Source: Fonticula-like sp. SCN 57-25
Taxonomy: Eukaryota; Nucleariida; Rotosphaerida
NCBI GenBank assembly: GCA_001724245.1
Contig: MEDX01000019.1
Span: 1-64,000 of the forward strand
Length of the DNA: 64,000 nt
Direction of reading: 5' to 3'
Position 1 is the first letter of the stretch. Each line of letters starts with the position of its first letter. This document shows positions 44,267 to 55,716 of this stretch, piece after piece. Made by a program: the position numbers and the translations under genes. Under the pieces are notes generated by a model that saw nothing but the letters and a program-made list of their open reading frames with translations, searched no databases and was not told where the DNA came from.

Positions 44267-44708
44267 AGTTATTTGCACGGTTGTTGTTTTTGCGCAGTTT
44301 TTTGCCGTCGTTTTCTCGAGCGCGAGCCAAGCGTTTCTTTGCTGTTCGACTCGCATTCTTTAGAGGTTTCTTTTTGCCGTTTCTTCTATTGCTGCTCCAT
44401 TTCCGCCATTATACGCCCCCCTTCCTTGTGTCGCAGGTTTGCGTCCCGAGGAGTCGGAAGGGCCCGACGCCAGAATATGGAACTCTGTCAATAGAATGAT
44501 ATATATTTGATGCGAAACATCGAGTTCACTCACTTTTGGCCATTGCCATGCCGGTCCATGATATAAATTATCAATAGCGCGATATCACGTTGCACTGTAG
44601 CTGTCCGATGACCAAATTAATCAAATACACCGACAATGAAAGCGATACTTTTATTACTGATATAGGGAAAACAAACTGCTGCAGCGAATAACTACTACAA
44701 ATAAAAGG
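44267..44708. other. Convergent spacer
   Basis: 442 bp of T-rich 3' sequence of the PSI-type gene, then AT-rich sequence to the receptor gene's stop. No gene or repeat is supported. Confidence 0.45.
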
Positions 44709-47700
44709 CTACTGACCCAACAGGCCCGCGAGCTTGTTGCTCATGAGCGCCGCGCCAGGACGCCTTGCCGCGTCAGCGCTGAGCGCCGCCTGGATGACCG
44801 ACAGCACAGCGATACGAGCGCCATCGCTATCCTCGGGTGACTCGGGCAAAGGCAGCGCATCGCCGCCCTCCAGCGCCTTGGCCACACCTTCCTGGCCAAC
44901 GCCTTCCCACGGCTTCTTGCGGCAGTACATCTCCCAAAGGACGACGGCGAGAGCATACGCGTCGCCGGCAATGTCCTCCTCGAGCGCGACAGGCGCGTCA
45001 CCAGCCCGGGTAAACACCTCGGGCGCCGCGTACGGGAATTGCTCAGCAAGGTTGGACGAAGGGAGCGCATCTTCGACCGAGCGAGCCTCGGTAAAGCCAC
45101 CGATGACGGCCGTCGGGTACGTCTCGCCAGAGCCAGGCGCCTGCAGGTAGATGTTGTCGCTGCGGAGGCTGCGGTGCGCAATCTGCATAGAGTGAACCGC
45201 GTTGAGTCCAGACGCGATACCGGCCGACAGGTGGATGAGCAGAAGCGAATCAAGGGACGCTTCGCGGTCGTCGCCCTCGTGGAGGAACTGCTCGAGGCTG
45301 TTCTCGTAGAGACGCGTGATAATCGTACGCGGCTCCTCGGTGTAGGCGACAAGTGAAACGATGTTGGGGTGGAACGAGAGCGACCACATGAGCGACACCT
45401 CGCGGTGGAAGCGCTCGTCGTTGTCGGTGGCCGACATGTCAGGGGCATCCATATAGTCCGACACCATGACCGACGACGAGCCGATGCGAGCCGCCACGTG
45501 GTTGTCGAGGAGCGTTGCGGCGTAGGAGGCCTTGGAGCCGCTTTCCTTGAGGAGCGGGCCCGGCTGGATAGACGTCGAGTAGTCGATGGCGAGGAAGCCC
45601 GGAAGCGACACCTCCATGACCGTGTTCACAACCGTCTTGTCGGCGTAGGACAGATGAGTCGTGCTCTCGGCGTGCTTCATGCTGCCGCGCGAGCGGGACA
45701 ACGTGCTGCGGTACTCCTTGAGGGTGCTGAGCGCCTCCTGGCCACCAAACTGGTCAAGTCGCTCGCCCATCTTGGCGCGGCGGCGGCGGATACTGACCAC
45801 AACAATAATCAAAATCACAACCAGGAGGACAACGCCGCCGACCGTCGCGCCAGCGATGATGCTGCCGCTCAGGCCAAGACCAGGGTCCGTCACAATCTCA
45901 TCGACAGACGAAGCGGTCGTCATCACGATGCGCGCGCCAACCATCTCCGTCGCGTTGTCGCGGCCGGCAAGCACAAGGACCTCGTAAGCCACACCCGCAT
46001 CAAGCCCCTCCACCGTCGCCGTGCCGAGCGACGCGTCGATACGGCCGTACAAAGTGAAACCATCCGTCACGGCGCGGCGGCTTTCAAACACACGGTAGTA
46101 GATGTCGTAGAACTGCGCAAGTGCCGACGCCGTCCATGAGAAGCTCAGCGATTCGGTCGTCGTCGATGAGAGCGACAACCCGCCAGCAGGCGCAATGTAC
46201 GTCGTGACAGCAATCACGGCGGCCGCCTCGTCGTTGTAGCCCTTGTCATCACCGGCCGTCACGCGCAGCTGATAAAGTGTGTTCTGGAACAATCCTGTCA
46301 CCGTATAGTTTTGCTGCGTGATGTTGAGCCCGGCGCCGCCATTAGCAACAACAAAGTCGCCCGTTCCAACGGCGACCTCGACGCGGAACGACGAGACCGC
46401 GCTCAGGTTGAACGCGTCCCAAACAATCGTCACCGACGTCGACGTCTTGGAGACCCACGTCAGGTTGGCCACGTTGCCGTTGCTCTCGACCGGAATCAGC
46501 TCGCAAGGATTGCGGAACGACTCCTCCCAGGTGCCATTGGCGTAGCACGAGCGCGTCGGCGGGCCGGCCTCCGCGAGCTGATAGCCCGTCGGGCAAATGC
46601 CAATAGACTCGAACCCGGGCTCAGTCATGGGGAAGAACGTCGAATCCACTGTCGCACTCTCACAGTTGGGGTACAGAACTATACAGCAATGGTGAGCATC
46701 CGTGGCAATAAAAATCAGCAATCAAAGAGCGTACTCTCGCAGCCGTTAACAATCGTCTCGTTCCACACACCGGTGGCGAGGCAGTCGCGCGTCGGCGTTC
46801 CGACATACCCTTCACGGCATTCGCCAACAGCAGTCTGCGACGCACGGGTGCTCTCCCACTGGGCGTTGCCGTGCACATTGGCCACGCAGAACAGCGGTTC
46901 GCAGCCATCCGTAATCGGCAACCAGTTGCCGTCCTCGTCGCAGTCGCGCTTCGGTGCCCCAAAAAAGCCCGTGTGGCAGACACCCTCCACGCCCGTCGTA
47001 AACGAAAAAGCGTCCGGCCAGTGCGCGTCGCCGTCGTCGACAGCCGCGCAGATGTGGCGGGCGCAGGGCGCGTTCACAGCCTCCCATGCGCCGCTCAGCG
47101 AGCAGAGGCGCGCAGGCGAGCCAGAGAAGCCGTCGTCGCACGTTCCGAACGCCGACTGACCGGCGGTCGTCGTAGGCCATGCGGCGTTATCAAAGTCTTC
47201 GGCGGCGCACTGCAGCGCAACGCACTCGCCCTGGATCGCGCCCCATGTCCCGTCAATCTTGCACTCGCGCGAGGGAGAGCCCGCCGTCCCCGCAGGACAC
47301 TCGCCAACAACATCGCTCGTTCCCGCAAAGGCCGACTCCCACGAACCCGCGCCGTCTTCGTTGACGGGCGGGCACGACGAGCGCAGACACGGATTGTTCA
47401 CAGTCGAGGAATAGAGACCGTTCTCGTCGCAGTCGCGCGTCGGCGCGCCCTGCCAGCCAGCGACGCACGTGCCAAACACATTCGTGGTCATCGAATCAAC
47501 CTTGGGCCACGCCGCGTTGCTAAACTCAACAGCAGCACACTGAAGGCGCACGCACGAGCCGGACGGAGTGTCCCACACACCGTTGCTCTGGCACTGGCGC
47601 GTGGGGAGCGCGCCCGTGGCGCCGTAGCCGGTCTCGCAGGCGCCGACGGCCAGAGAACCCGCAGAAGTCGTCTGCCAGATAACATTGTCGTTCGTCTCGG

Positions 47701-50700
47701 CAACGCACGACACCGAAGCGCACGAGCCCGTCACGACGCCCCAAAGGCCATCCACCGAGCAGGAACGCGACACAGTGCCAGTAAAGCCCGTCTTGCACGT
47801 GCCCGACACGGTCGTGCCGCCCAGCGTCGACGGCCACTCGGACGTCGAGTCCGTCGTGGCAGGGCATGACTTTTGCGTGCACGCGTCTTCTACGTCAAGC
47901 CACTGGCCCTCAATGCTGCACTCGCGCTTTGGCGAGCCTTCGTAGCCGGTCAGGCAGCTGCCAGTCACTGTGTTGCCCGCCGTCGCCGAAGGCCACGACT
48001 GGTGGTTGCCGTCGTCAGAGATGGCGCTGCACAGGATCGCCTGGCACAGAGGCGACGGCGTCGACCATTCGGCTTGCAGCGAGCAGGAACGCACCGAGGT
48101 GCCAGTGTAGCCCGGAAGACAGGTGCCCGTTGCCGAGTACCCTGCCTGAACAGACTCGGGCCACGATGCGCCGAACGCAGCGTACGACGGACTGTCAAAC
48201 GTGCAGTAAAGCGGGACGCAAGGGTTGGTGATCTCGGTCGACCAGACGCCGTCGGAGCGGCACAGACGGGAAGGCTTGGTCGCCGTACTGTAACCCGCAA
48301 CGCACGTTCCCTCCACGATGGTGTTCACAACGGCAGGAGAATCCCAGTTTGCGTGCTCGTCGTTAATCAACGAATCGCACGGGTTGGTGCTGCACGGGTT
48401 ACGGACGTCAGACCAAGTGCCGTTGAAGAAGCAGTCGCGGGCAGGGCGGCCGGAAGTGTTTGGGTAGCAGTCACCCTCGATCGACATGGAGCCGGCCGCA
48501 ACCGACGTCCAAAGTGCCTGAGCGCTCGAATCATTCTTCGCGTCGCAGAACACCTCTGAAAAAGAAAAATATCCCAGATCAGCGCATTGATAATATAGGT
48601 GACAATGCGAGCCGTACGGGTGCACGCGCCAACGATGTCCTCCCAGACTCCCACGATGCTGCACGCGCGCGTCGGAGCGCCCGTCCATCCCGGGTCGCAC
48701 TCGCCAACGATGGCCAAAGTTCCTGCAGCTGTCGACCCCCACGTCCCATGCGCCTCAGTGCGCGGTGCGCACATGATCTGCGAGCACGGGTTGATGATCT
48801 CGCCAAACGCCCCGTCCTTGTCGCACGGGCGCGTTGGGTTGCCTGCCCATCCGGGCGAGCAAGTGCCCGACGCGGTCACGAGCGAATTCGTCGACGGCCA
48901 AACCGCATTTCCGGCAGTCTCGCCCACGCATGTATTGCCTGTCAAGGTGCCCAACTTAGTCTAGCATAAACACAGCGAGGTACGTACGGGTGCACGCGAC
49001 GCTCACCGGCGTCCAGTTGCCGTTCAGGTCGCAGTTGCGGCTGGTCGGTCCAGAGTATCCGTCCTGGCACGTACCTTCGACCGCGTTCGAACCGGCGGCA
49101 ATCACGGGCCAGTTGGCATTGTCCAAAACAGTCGCGGAGCAGAAAATCTCTAAACATACCGTCAGCAAACGTCGGCTCCACGCAGCAAAGCATGCGCACG
49201 CGAGCAGCTGTTCGTCACAGTCGTCGACCATGAGCCGTTTGCATTGCACGAGCGCGACGGAGATCCTTCGTAGCCCGCCTTGCATGTCCCCGTTGCGACG
49301 GTGTTTGAAAGAGTGTTGGCGGGCCAGTCGGCATTATCGTACGTCTCGGCACCACAGACGTTGCCTAAAATCAGTGTGTCAGCATAATTGGGCACAATCA
49401 ATCGGCGCGTACGAATGCAAGCGGGCGAGACAGTGGAAGACCACGCGCCAGTGATGAGGCAACTACGCGACGGCGTTCCAGAGTAGCCCGACGCGCAGGT
49501 TCCGGTGGCAGATGAGCCCGCGGCGGTGGTGGGCCACTGAGCATTGTTGTAGGAGCCCCCGGAGCACGTCAACTGGACGCAGGTTCCTTGCATTGCAGCC
49601 CAGGTACCGCTCGCTTGGCAGAGACGCGTCGGCGCACCGCTATAACCCGCCGCGCACGTTCCAGTGGCGGTCGCAAAAGAGTTGTGCGTCGTAAAAGACA
49701 CGTGGTTCGAGGTGTCGGTGAATCCTGCGCATTGACGCTCTGCAAGACGATCGGGTAGTCAGCGCACGCGAACCAAACAGGCGGGTAGGCGTACGCGTGC
49801 ACGGTGTCGTCACCGTATTCGACCAGGTACCGCTTGCTTCACAGTAGCACTTGGGAGAGCCTTCATAGCCGGACGCACAGGTTCCCGTCGCCGTCGTCAG
49901 ACTGTTGGTGATGGCAAACGATGCAGTTCCCTTGGTCACAGCAGTGCACTTGTTGCCTGCAATAATAACACAGTCGTTGAGCACGTATCACAACGCAAAA
50001 ATTCGGACGTACGAACGCATGCGTTGCTCACTGAAGACGACCATGCACCGGTATTGCCGCACGAGCGAGTGGGAGACACGTTGTTCAACTTGCTGTATCC
50101 AGACAAGCACGTTCCGGTCGCCGTGGTGCCAGCATTGGTCTTCGGGAACGTGGCAGCGCCGTAGCTACCGCTGGAGTCCGCCGCACAAGTGATCTCTGAG
50201 CAAGTTCCAATAGCGTTTAGTCAGGCTTGAAAATATATTTGAGCGGCGCACTCGTGCACGGGCTTGTCACCGCGCCCCACACCTTGTTCGTACACTTGGC
50301 CTTGGGCGATCCTGTCCACGTTGAGTGGCAGGAACCAGTCGCTGTGACGCCGTCGTAGGTGAATGGGAAGTTGGCGTTTCCATTCAATGTGGCCGCCGAA
50401 CAGCTCGTCACTAGAACAACGAGCGTCAACCCACCGCAGAATGACGGACGGTAATGTTTGGGCGTACCTTGGCAATCGACTCCCGACCCGCCGTATCCCA
50501 GATTGCAGGTGCAGGTGCCAGTGGATTGGTTGCAGGTTGCCTGCGTGTGACAAGTACTGTAGTAGAACGAAATGTACGATTTGTAGGTACCCGAGTACCG
50601 ACGGGTGGTTTCCCAAGACGAGAACTTGGTCGACGCAGTGTAGCGAGAACGAATGGTGGTCTGTTTACGGCGGCGTTAAGCAATATCCCTTTGAATCTCA

Positions 50701-51462
50701 GTTGAACGCACGTAAGTGTTTGAGAAGCGAACGGCCGTATTGATAATGTTCACGTTCAGGTTGAAACGGTACCAACTAGTGACCCTGGGTTAGGACTGAC
50801 ACGTTTGACCACTTTGAACGCACTAGTTCGACGTGTATGTTGGGTACTGTGAAATGATTCCTCCCAGGTTCTGGCTCAGGTTCGGCTGGTTGTTCCAAGT
50901 GATTGACGTGTAACCCCTGAAAAATAAGCGACGTTAAATACGCGCTAGCTGACTTATCCACGAACCAGGAAACCGTCGGCGAATCAAAGGAAAACGGCAC
51001 ATTCGGAATAGCACCATAGTTGCCGGAATCATTGATGAAAATGACTGGAGTGCCCGTGGCACAGAATCGAGAAGGAGTAGGCTTTTACAGCAGCGTGTCA
51101 ATCAACTGCCAGTAGGAGGCGCAGCGTGTCGTACAGCAAACGACGAAAAGTTATAGTGCCAGTACCCGACCGCATTAGGGGCGCTTCCAGTGCCGCGCAT
51201 GTAGACGCCGCCGAGATAGTCTAGAATGAGCAGAGAAAAACTGTAGTTAGTCTTCGGTACAACCAATGGCTAGCAGTACTCATAGAGTAGTTCCAGCCGG
51301 GATCGCTTGCGTATGTGAATGCGGCATCGCGCATGTATGCTTTCGACTGAGCAGATGCGACAGTCGCTGTCGAGAAAACCCGTAAGTAAACAAAACTGCG
51401 GCACAGGCACCGACGAACGCACCTAGCAGAGCTAGGACAAGGATCCGCGCGAGCCGGCCCAT
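44709..51462 (-). CDS. Giant receptor-like pseudokinase: EGF, about 21 Sushi/CCP, FN3, TM
   Basis: More than fifteen exons, with the start at 51462. The spliced signal peptide reads MGRLARILVLALLATVASA. Next is a domain with YMRDAAFTYASDP and SITWNNQPNLS wording, similar to DNRLRE-type beta-sandwiches of surface proteins. Then come an EGF-like module (CNQSTGTCTCNLGYGG) and about 21 CCP modules of about 55 residues (50430-46500), each with four Cys and G.C..GY.G.P.R.C...G.W. Two FN3 domains, a membrane helix (about 45870-45790) and a tyrosine-kinase-like domain follow. The kinase lacks key residues: no Lys in VMVSDY or VAARIG, HRD is HRSLRSDN, and DFG is GGF. APE (AAPEVF) and the alphaC Glu remain. 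It probably binds ligand and signals by scaffolding. Confidence 0.85.
46500..50430 (-). repeat. Array of about 21 Sushi/CCP module units
   Basis: Protein-level repeats of about 55 codons: the first near 50420 (CSAATLNGNANF) and the last near 46660 (CESATVDSTFF). The eastern modules (50430-48560) tend to have one or two modules per exon, split by 45-65-nt phase-1 introns. The western ten lie together in one exon (48555-46730). DNA copies have diverged, so the expansion is not very recent. Confidence 0.85.
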
Positions 51463-51842
51463 CGTCGCCAACGATGAGAAGCTTTTTTCTCTGCCCCACA
51501 CGTTTTTCGCTCCCTCAAGAAAACTTCCTTTCTTGGACGACAAAGTACGGGAAAAACCGTGGGATTTGTACTCCGCGTGCAACTTAGACTTGAGGTACCA
51601 ATCACAGACGCGACCCCTTTCCGCATTTAGGCATGCCCCGCCCCTTGATAAGAAACCGATCTTATCGAATGACTGATCGGATCTGATTTCGAAGACTGAT
51701 CGGATCTGATTCCGTCGCCCACCCGAGAGCGAACAAAACCGGGAAAAAAACGCAAAAGCGCATTAACAGCAGCACGTTTTGAATGGGGGCCTCTCTTGCG
51801 TTAAAATACATGCGATGGTACAACAAAAAATACATACAGAAA
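51463..51842. promoter_or_regulatory. Receptor promoter and 3' region of the FYVE-RING gene
   Basis: CCAATCAC at 51598-51605 is the only recurrent promoter word, about 136 bp from the receptor start. A short direct repeat GACTGATCGGATCTGATT occurs at 51670-51687 and 51694-51711. No gene is seen. Confidence 0.55.
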
Positions 51843-54338
51843 TCACTGAGAATGAACGGGGCACCCCGTCCCTCGTAAGAGCCACCCGTCGATACACGCC
51901 TTGTGGTACATGCAGAGGCAGTCCATCGTGGCGACCTCGTCCACTGCAACGCGAATTCAGAAAAAAGGAAATAGGAGAATAGCAAACGTACTCGGCTGAA
52001 ACTCTTCAAAGCAAATGGGGCACTCGACGACCCTGTCAGCCGCCGGCGACGCATTCGTGAGGACGTGCGCAAGGTAGCGCCGCCCCTTTGGCGTCCGCTC
52101 GGCGTTGGACAGGCACGCTTCGACGTGCGCGTCGCGCTCCTCCTCGCTCATTGAGCGCAGCCGCAGCGAGCACACAGGGCACTCGGTGAACGCCGACGCG
52201 TCTGCCCGTGGCGAGTCGGGCGACGACGGCCGCGAGTCGTGCGCAGCCGCCGCCGCCGGCACCCCGCCCGCCGAGAAATCACCAAGCGCCACGTCATCAA
52301 ACACATCGGCTGGTGCAGAGCGCTGCTCGTCCGCAAAACACGCTTCGCACACGCGCGCGTCCAGGCCGCGGACAACGGCCGTGCGCGACGAGCATGCGTC
52401 GCAGAACACGCGGCCGCAGCGGCGACAGTGGTGCCGCCGCAGTAACAGGCCAAAGGCGCGCTCGCACCCGCGGCACGTGGGCGCGTCGGCGTCCATTTCC
52501 CATCTATATAACGTCAGCCAAAAAGAAAGGTCGGGTCATCGGCAGCGCACTGAACTTCGCCGTTGCTCGTGAGCGACGGCGGCGGCGTCAACGCATGGTC
52601 TCGCGACGCTTCCTTGGTCGCCGCTGCAATTGCGAGCGGCTCAGTCGCCACGCGCTCGCTGGAACTCGACGCCTCGTCGGGCGTGCTCAACAGGTCGCCG
52701 CTCATGTCTGGCTGCAGCACTTCCGCGCGCTGTGCTCGCTGCGACGCCTCCTTTACAAGGCGCGCCATCGCCTCTGCGCGCTCCATCGCGGCAGATACTT
52801 CGCCGAGCGCCTGCTCCCTCCGTTTCGCATCGGGCTCGGCTGCGGTTCATCGTTAAAATAGGCAGCGCAAAGGCAAAGTAGCGCACTTTTGATGGCCGAC
52901 ATGTACGTCTCGATCGCCGCGCGGTACAGCGCCAGCGCGCCCGGCGGGTCCGTAGCCTCCATCGTCCGTGCCTGCGCCGTGTCGCGCTGAAAGGCGGCGG
53001 CAAGAGCGCTGTCGGCGCGCAGCTTTCGCAAGCGGACCCAAAGGCGTTTGCGCGTCCATGCAAAGCGGCTCGGCTGCGGCTGCATGTCCTGCCACCGTGC
53101 GTCTTCCTCCTTGGAATACTACAGGCGATGTGAGCAGATATTGAATAAAATATGGCACAGAGCAGCGTAATAAAACATAAATACAATAAGTGCAATAAAA
53201 AATAAAAATACATATACGCACTCGCCAACCGTCCGTGCTCGTCTCTGGCTCGCACACGACGCGCCACGCCGACACCCAGAACCATTCACTGGACGGCAGC
53301 GAGTTGTCCAGCGTCGTCGGCGTTCCGCTCAGTGATGTAAACTGCGGAAAGTCGCCCTTTCCATACTGCGCAAAGAGCGTGGCGCGCTCTGTCTCCACGA
53401 CGGCCTCGAGCACCGCCGTCGCGGACACGCGCCCTAGCTTTGTGTTTGACGCGCTCAGGAGGAAGCACAGGAGCACGTGCTCCCGCAGCGCCGCATAGTC
53501 GTATGCGGTCGCGCCAAAGCTGTCCCGCAACTCAATATCGCCACCATTCTCTATCAAAAGTCGCGCCATCTCGGTATTCCCTTTCGAGCACGCGAGCACT
53601 GTACAGCGTTAGCGACCAAAGAGCACAGAGGTAATGCGCACTGAGCGGCGTCTGGCCCGCCTTGGCGCGCTGGTTCCTGTCCTGATGCAAGCGGCTCAGT
53701 CTGCCCAGTAGGAGCCGCGCCGTCGAAAGGTGACCCTGGCTTACGGCATTGTGCAGCGCCGTCCATCCGTCATGATCGCGCGCGCAGGGATCGCCTAAAT
53801 ACACGTAAGCACAACGGGGATGCAGATTAGGCGCGCACTTTGAAAATCAAGCAGAAGGCGCGCGACCGTCTCATGGCCGTAAAAGGCCGCGACGTGCAGA
53901 GGCGTCTCGCCTTCCCGGTTCCTCAGGTTGATGTCGGCGCCTGGCATAGCCCAATACGCGTCAGCCAAGCAGGACACAAACAACGAACTCGCACCATAGT
54001 CGAGCAGCAACGAGGCGATGGCGCGGTTGCCCTTTGCCGCCACGCAGTGAAGCGGGGCAAAGCCCGCTGCGTTCAGCGAGTTAACCTGCGAGTGCGCTTT
54101 TGGTATCGGCGGCGGTTCGCCCGCCATGTACTTGCCCTTGGCTTCAAGCCATCGCGTCAGCAATCATGCGCGATCAGCCCCGAGTCGTACCGATCCGCCT
54201 CCGCTCCCGCAGCTCCACCTCCCTCTGATTCTCAAGCATTGTGCGCGCCGTTTGCTCGTCCTCCTCCAGGACGACCGCGTGAAGCGGGAACGGCTCGGCA
54301 TCAGGGGCGCCCGCCCCGCCGCTGTCACTCACCTCCAT
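51843..54338 (-). CDS. Ankyrin-MIT-FYVE-RING protein
   Basis: About eight exons from Met 54338; junctions such as 52500-52545 restore the frame. Order of parts: four to five ankyrin repeats (AAGFAPLHCVAAKGN, REGETPLHVAAFYGH, HDGWTALHNAVSQGH, FGATAYDYA), and a linker with an aromatic-rich segment. A MIT-like three-helix part follows (DPPGALALYRAAIETYMSAIK to MERAEAMARLV). Then a FYVE finger (WEMDADAPTCRGCERAF, RRHHCRRCGRVFC), a CxxC knuckle (CPVCSLRL), and a C-terminal RING split by an intron (CPICFEEF, then MDCLCMYHKACIDGWL and GCP). FYVE binds PI3P on endosomes, MIT binds ESCRT-III tails, and RING transfers ubiquitin. The combination suggests an endosomal E3 ligase. I know no protein with this full order. 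Confidence 0.8.
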
Positions 54339-54560
54339 CGTTCCAATGCAAACTGCAATCTGGCTGACGCGTCAGCCAAGCAGGAGTTGAAAGCGATCGA
54401 CACTTGCAAGGGAAAGGTGACTAAAATAGGATGAGACACTTGTACACTGAGTGGCACAAAGTGCGCAATGTTCGAGTGGCGCTGATGAATAGGAACTGAG
54501 AGCATGTACATTGTCCGAGAGGTAACTTTGACAAGAGAGATACAAGAAATAGTGGTACAA

Positions 54561-55716
54561 TCAAAAACTCGGCACGGGCGCGCCTGGCCGCGTGTACGCG
54601 ACCGCCTTTGAGAGGTCGCTCGGCGGGTACCGCTGCTCGGCAAATGTGCACAGACGCTTGATACCCTGAATCCATTTCCGCGACTTTTCGTCGTTAAGCA
54701 CGTCTGCAAGGTGCGTTAGCAAAAAGTGGGTAAAAGAAGCGCGACGTACGGGCCACCTGGTTCGATGAAATCTTTTCGCGAGCCGAGCGCGCGTGAATAC
54801 CAACCATTGTCACACCGATAGGCCAGGCGGCGTTTCCAATTGACAGCAGGTAGTACTCGTCGTTGGCCAGGATGTACTCCCTGTCCTGCAGCCGCTGCGC
54901 AATCTTGGTGATGCTGGAGAGGATGTCCAGCGGCATCTCTTTCTTGCGGAGCATCTTGAAAAAGGGGCCCAAATTGGCTTTTGTCTGCTCGAAATTGGCG
55001 GCCTCCAGCTTGCCCTCCTGCGTGCGCTTGACCTCGGCCGGGCGCGCCATCAGGACATCGCCCTGCTCGTTGAGCAGCATCTCAAAGTACTCGGCAAGCG
55101 TCGTCTGCAGCAAGTCCCTGTTTTTCCTAATCATCTCCTCGTACACGCGCAGCTCGTCCAGCGTCTTGACCTTTTTCGTCGCGGCGGGATCCTCGACGCC
55201 CGCCCCGGCGCCATCGAGCGCAGCGGCCGCCGCCTCCTTCTTCCGGAGCTCCTGAAGATCAATGTCGTGATCAAGACGCGCCACCGTGCGCATATATTCG
55301 TTGCCGTGACCAAGTCGGTCGTCCGGCCGCTTTGCCTCGAGCGCGCGCAGGCGCTGCACGCGCTCCTCGTCCGTCTCACCAAAGAGGCGGATGGGCTCAT
55401 CGCGGAGACGGAGCCGCCGGATGACTTCCTTGGCATCAACAGACCCCTTTGTCTCTTTCTTTTCAGAAACGGCGGCGGGCGCTTCGGCCGGCGTCGGCGT
55501 CGCCTCGCGGTCAGGCTGCGGCGCGGGCGATGGCGACGCGGACCGCGCGCGGGCCGCACGCTCTGCCTCTAGGCGCTGCTGCTGCTCAAAATACTCTTGC
55601 TCGCGCTTCGCCTCCAAGTCGGCGCGGCGCACATACTTTGCGTTAGGACCAGCAACAGACTCTACCGCCTTGCGCTTGGCCGAAATCTCGCTCTTTAGCA
55701 GCGCAGCAAAGTCCAT
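54561..55716 (-). CDS. PRP18: Pre-mRNA splicing factor 18
   Basis: Two exons (55716-54750, 54703-54561) with a 46-nt GTACG intron give 369 residues, near the family length. MDFAALLKSEI opens it. An SFM/PRP4-like motif (IRRLRLRDEPIRLFGETDEERVQRLRALE) sits near residue 125. The Prp18 domain closes it: LGPFFKMLRKKEMPLDIL, NDEYYLLSIGNAAWPIGVTMVGIHARSAREKI, then HVLNDEKSRKWIQGIKRL. PRP18 acts in the second step of splicing, stabilising 3' splice-site choice with Slu7. TGTGACAGG lies about 40 bp upstream (55754-55762). Confidence 0.95.
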
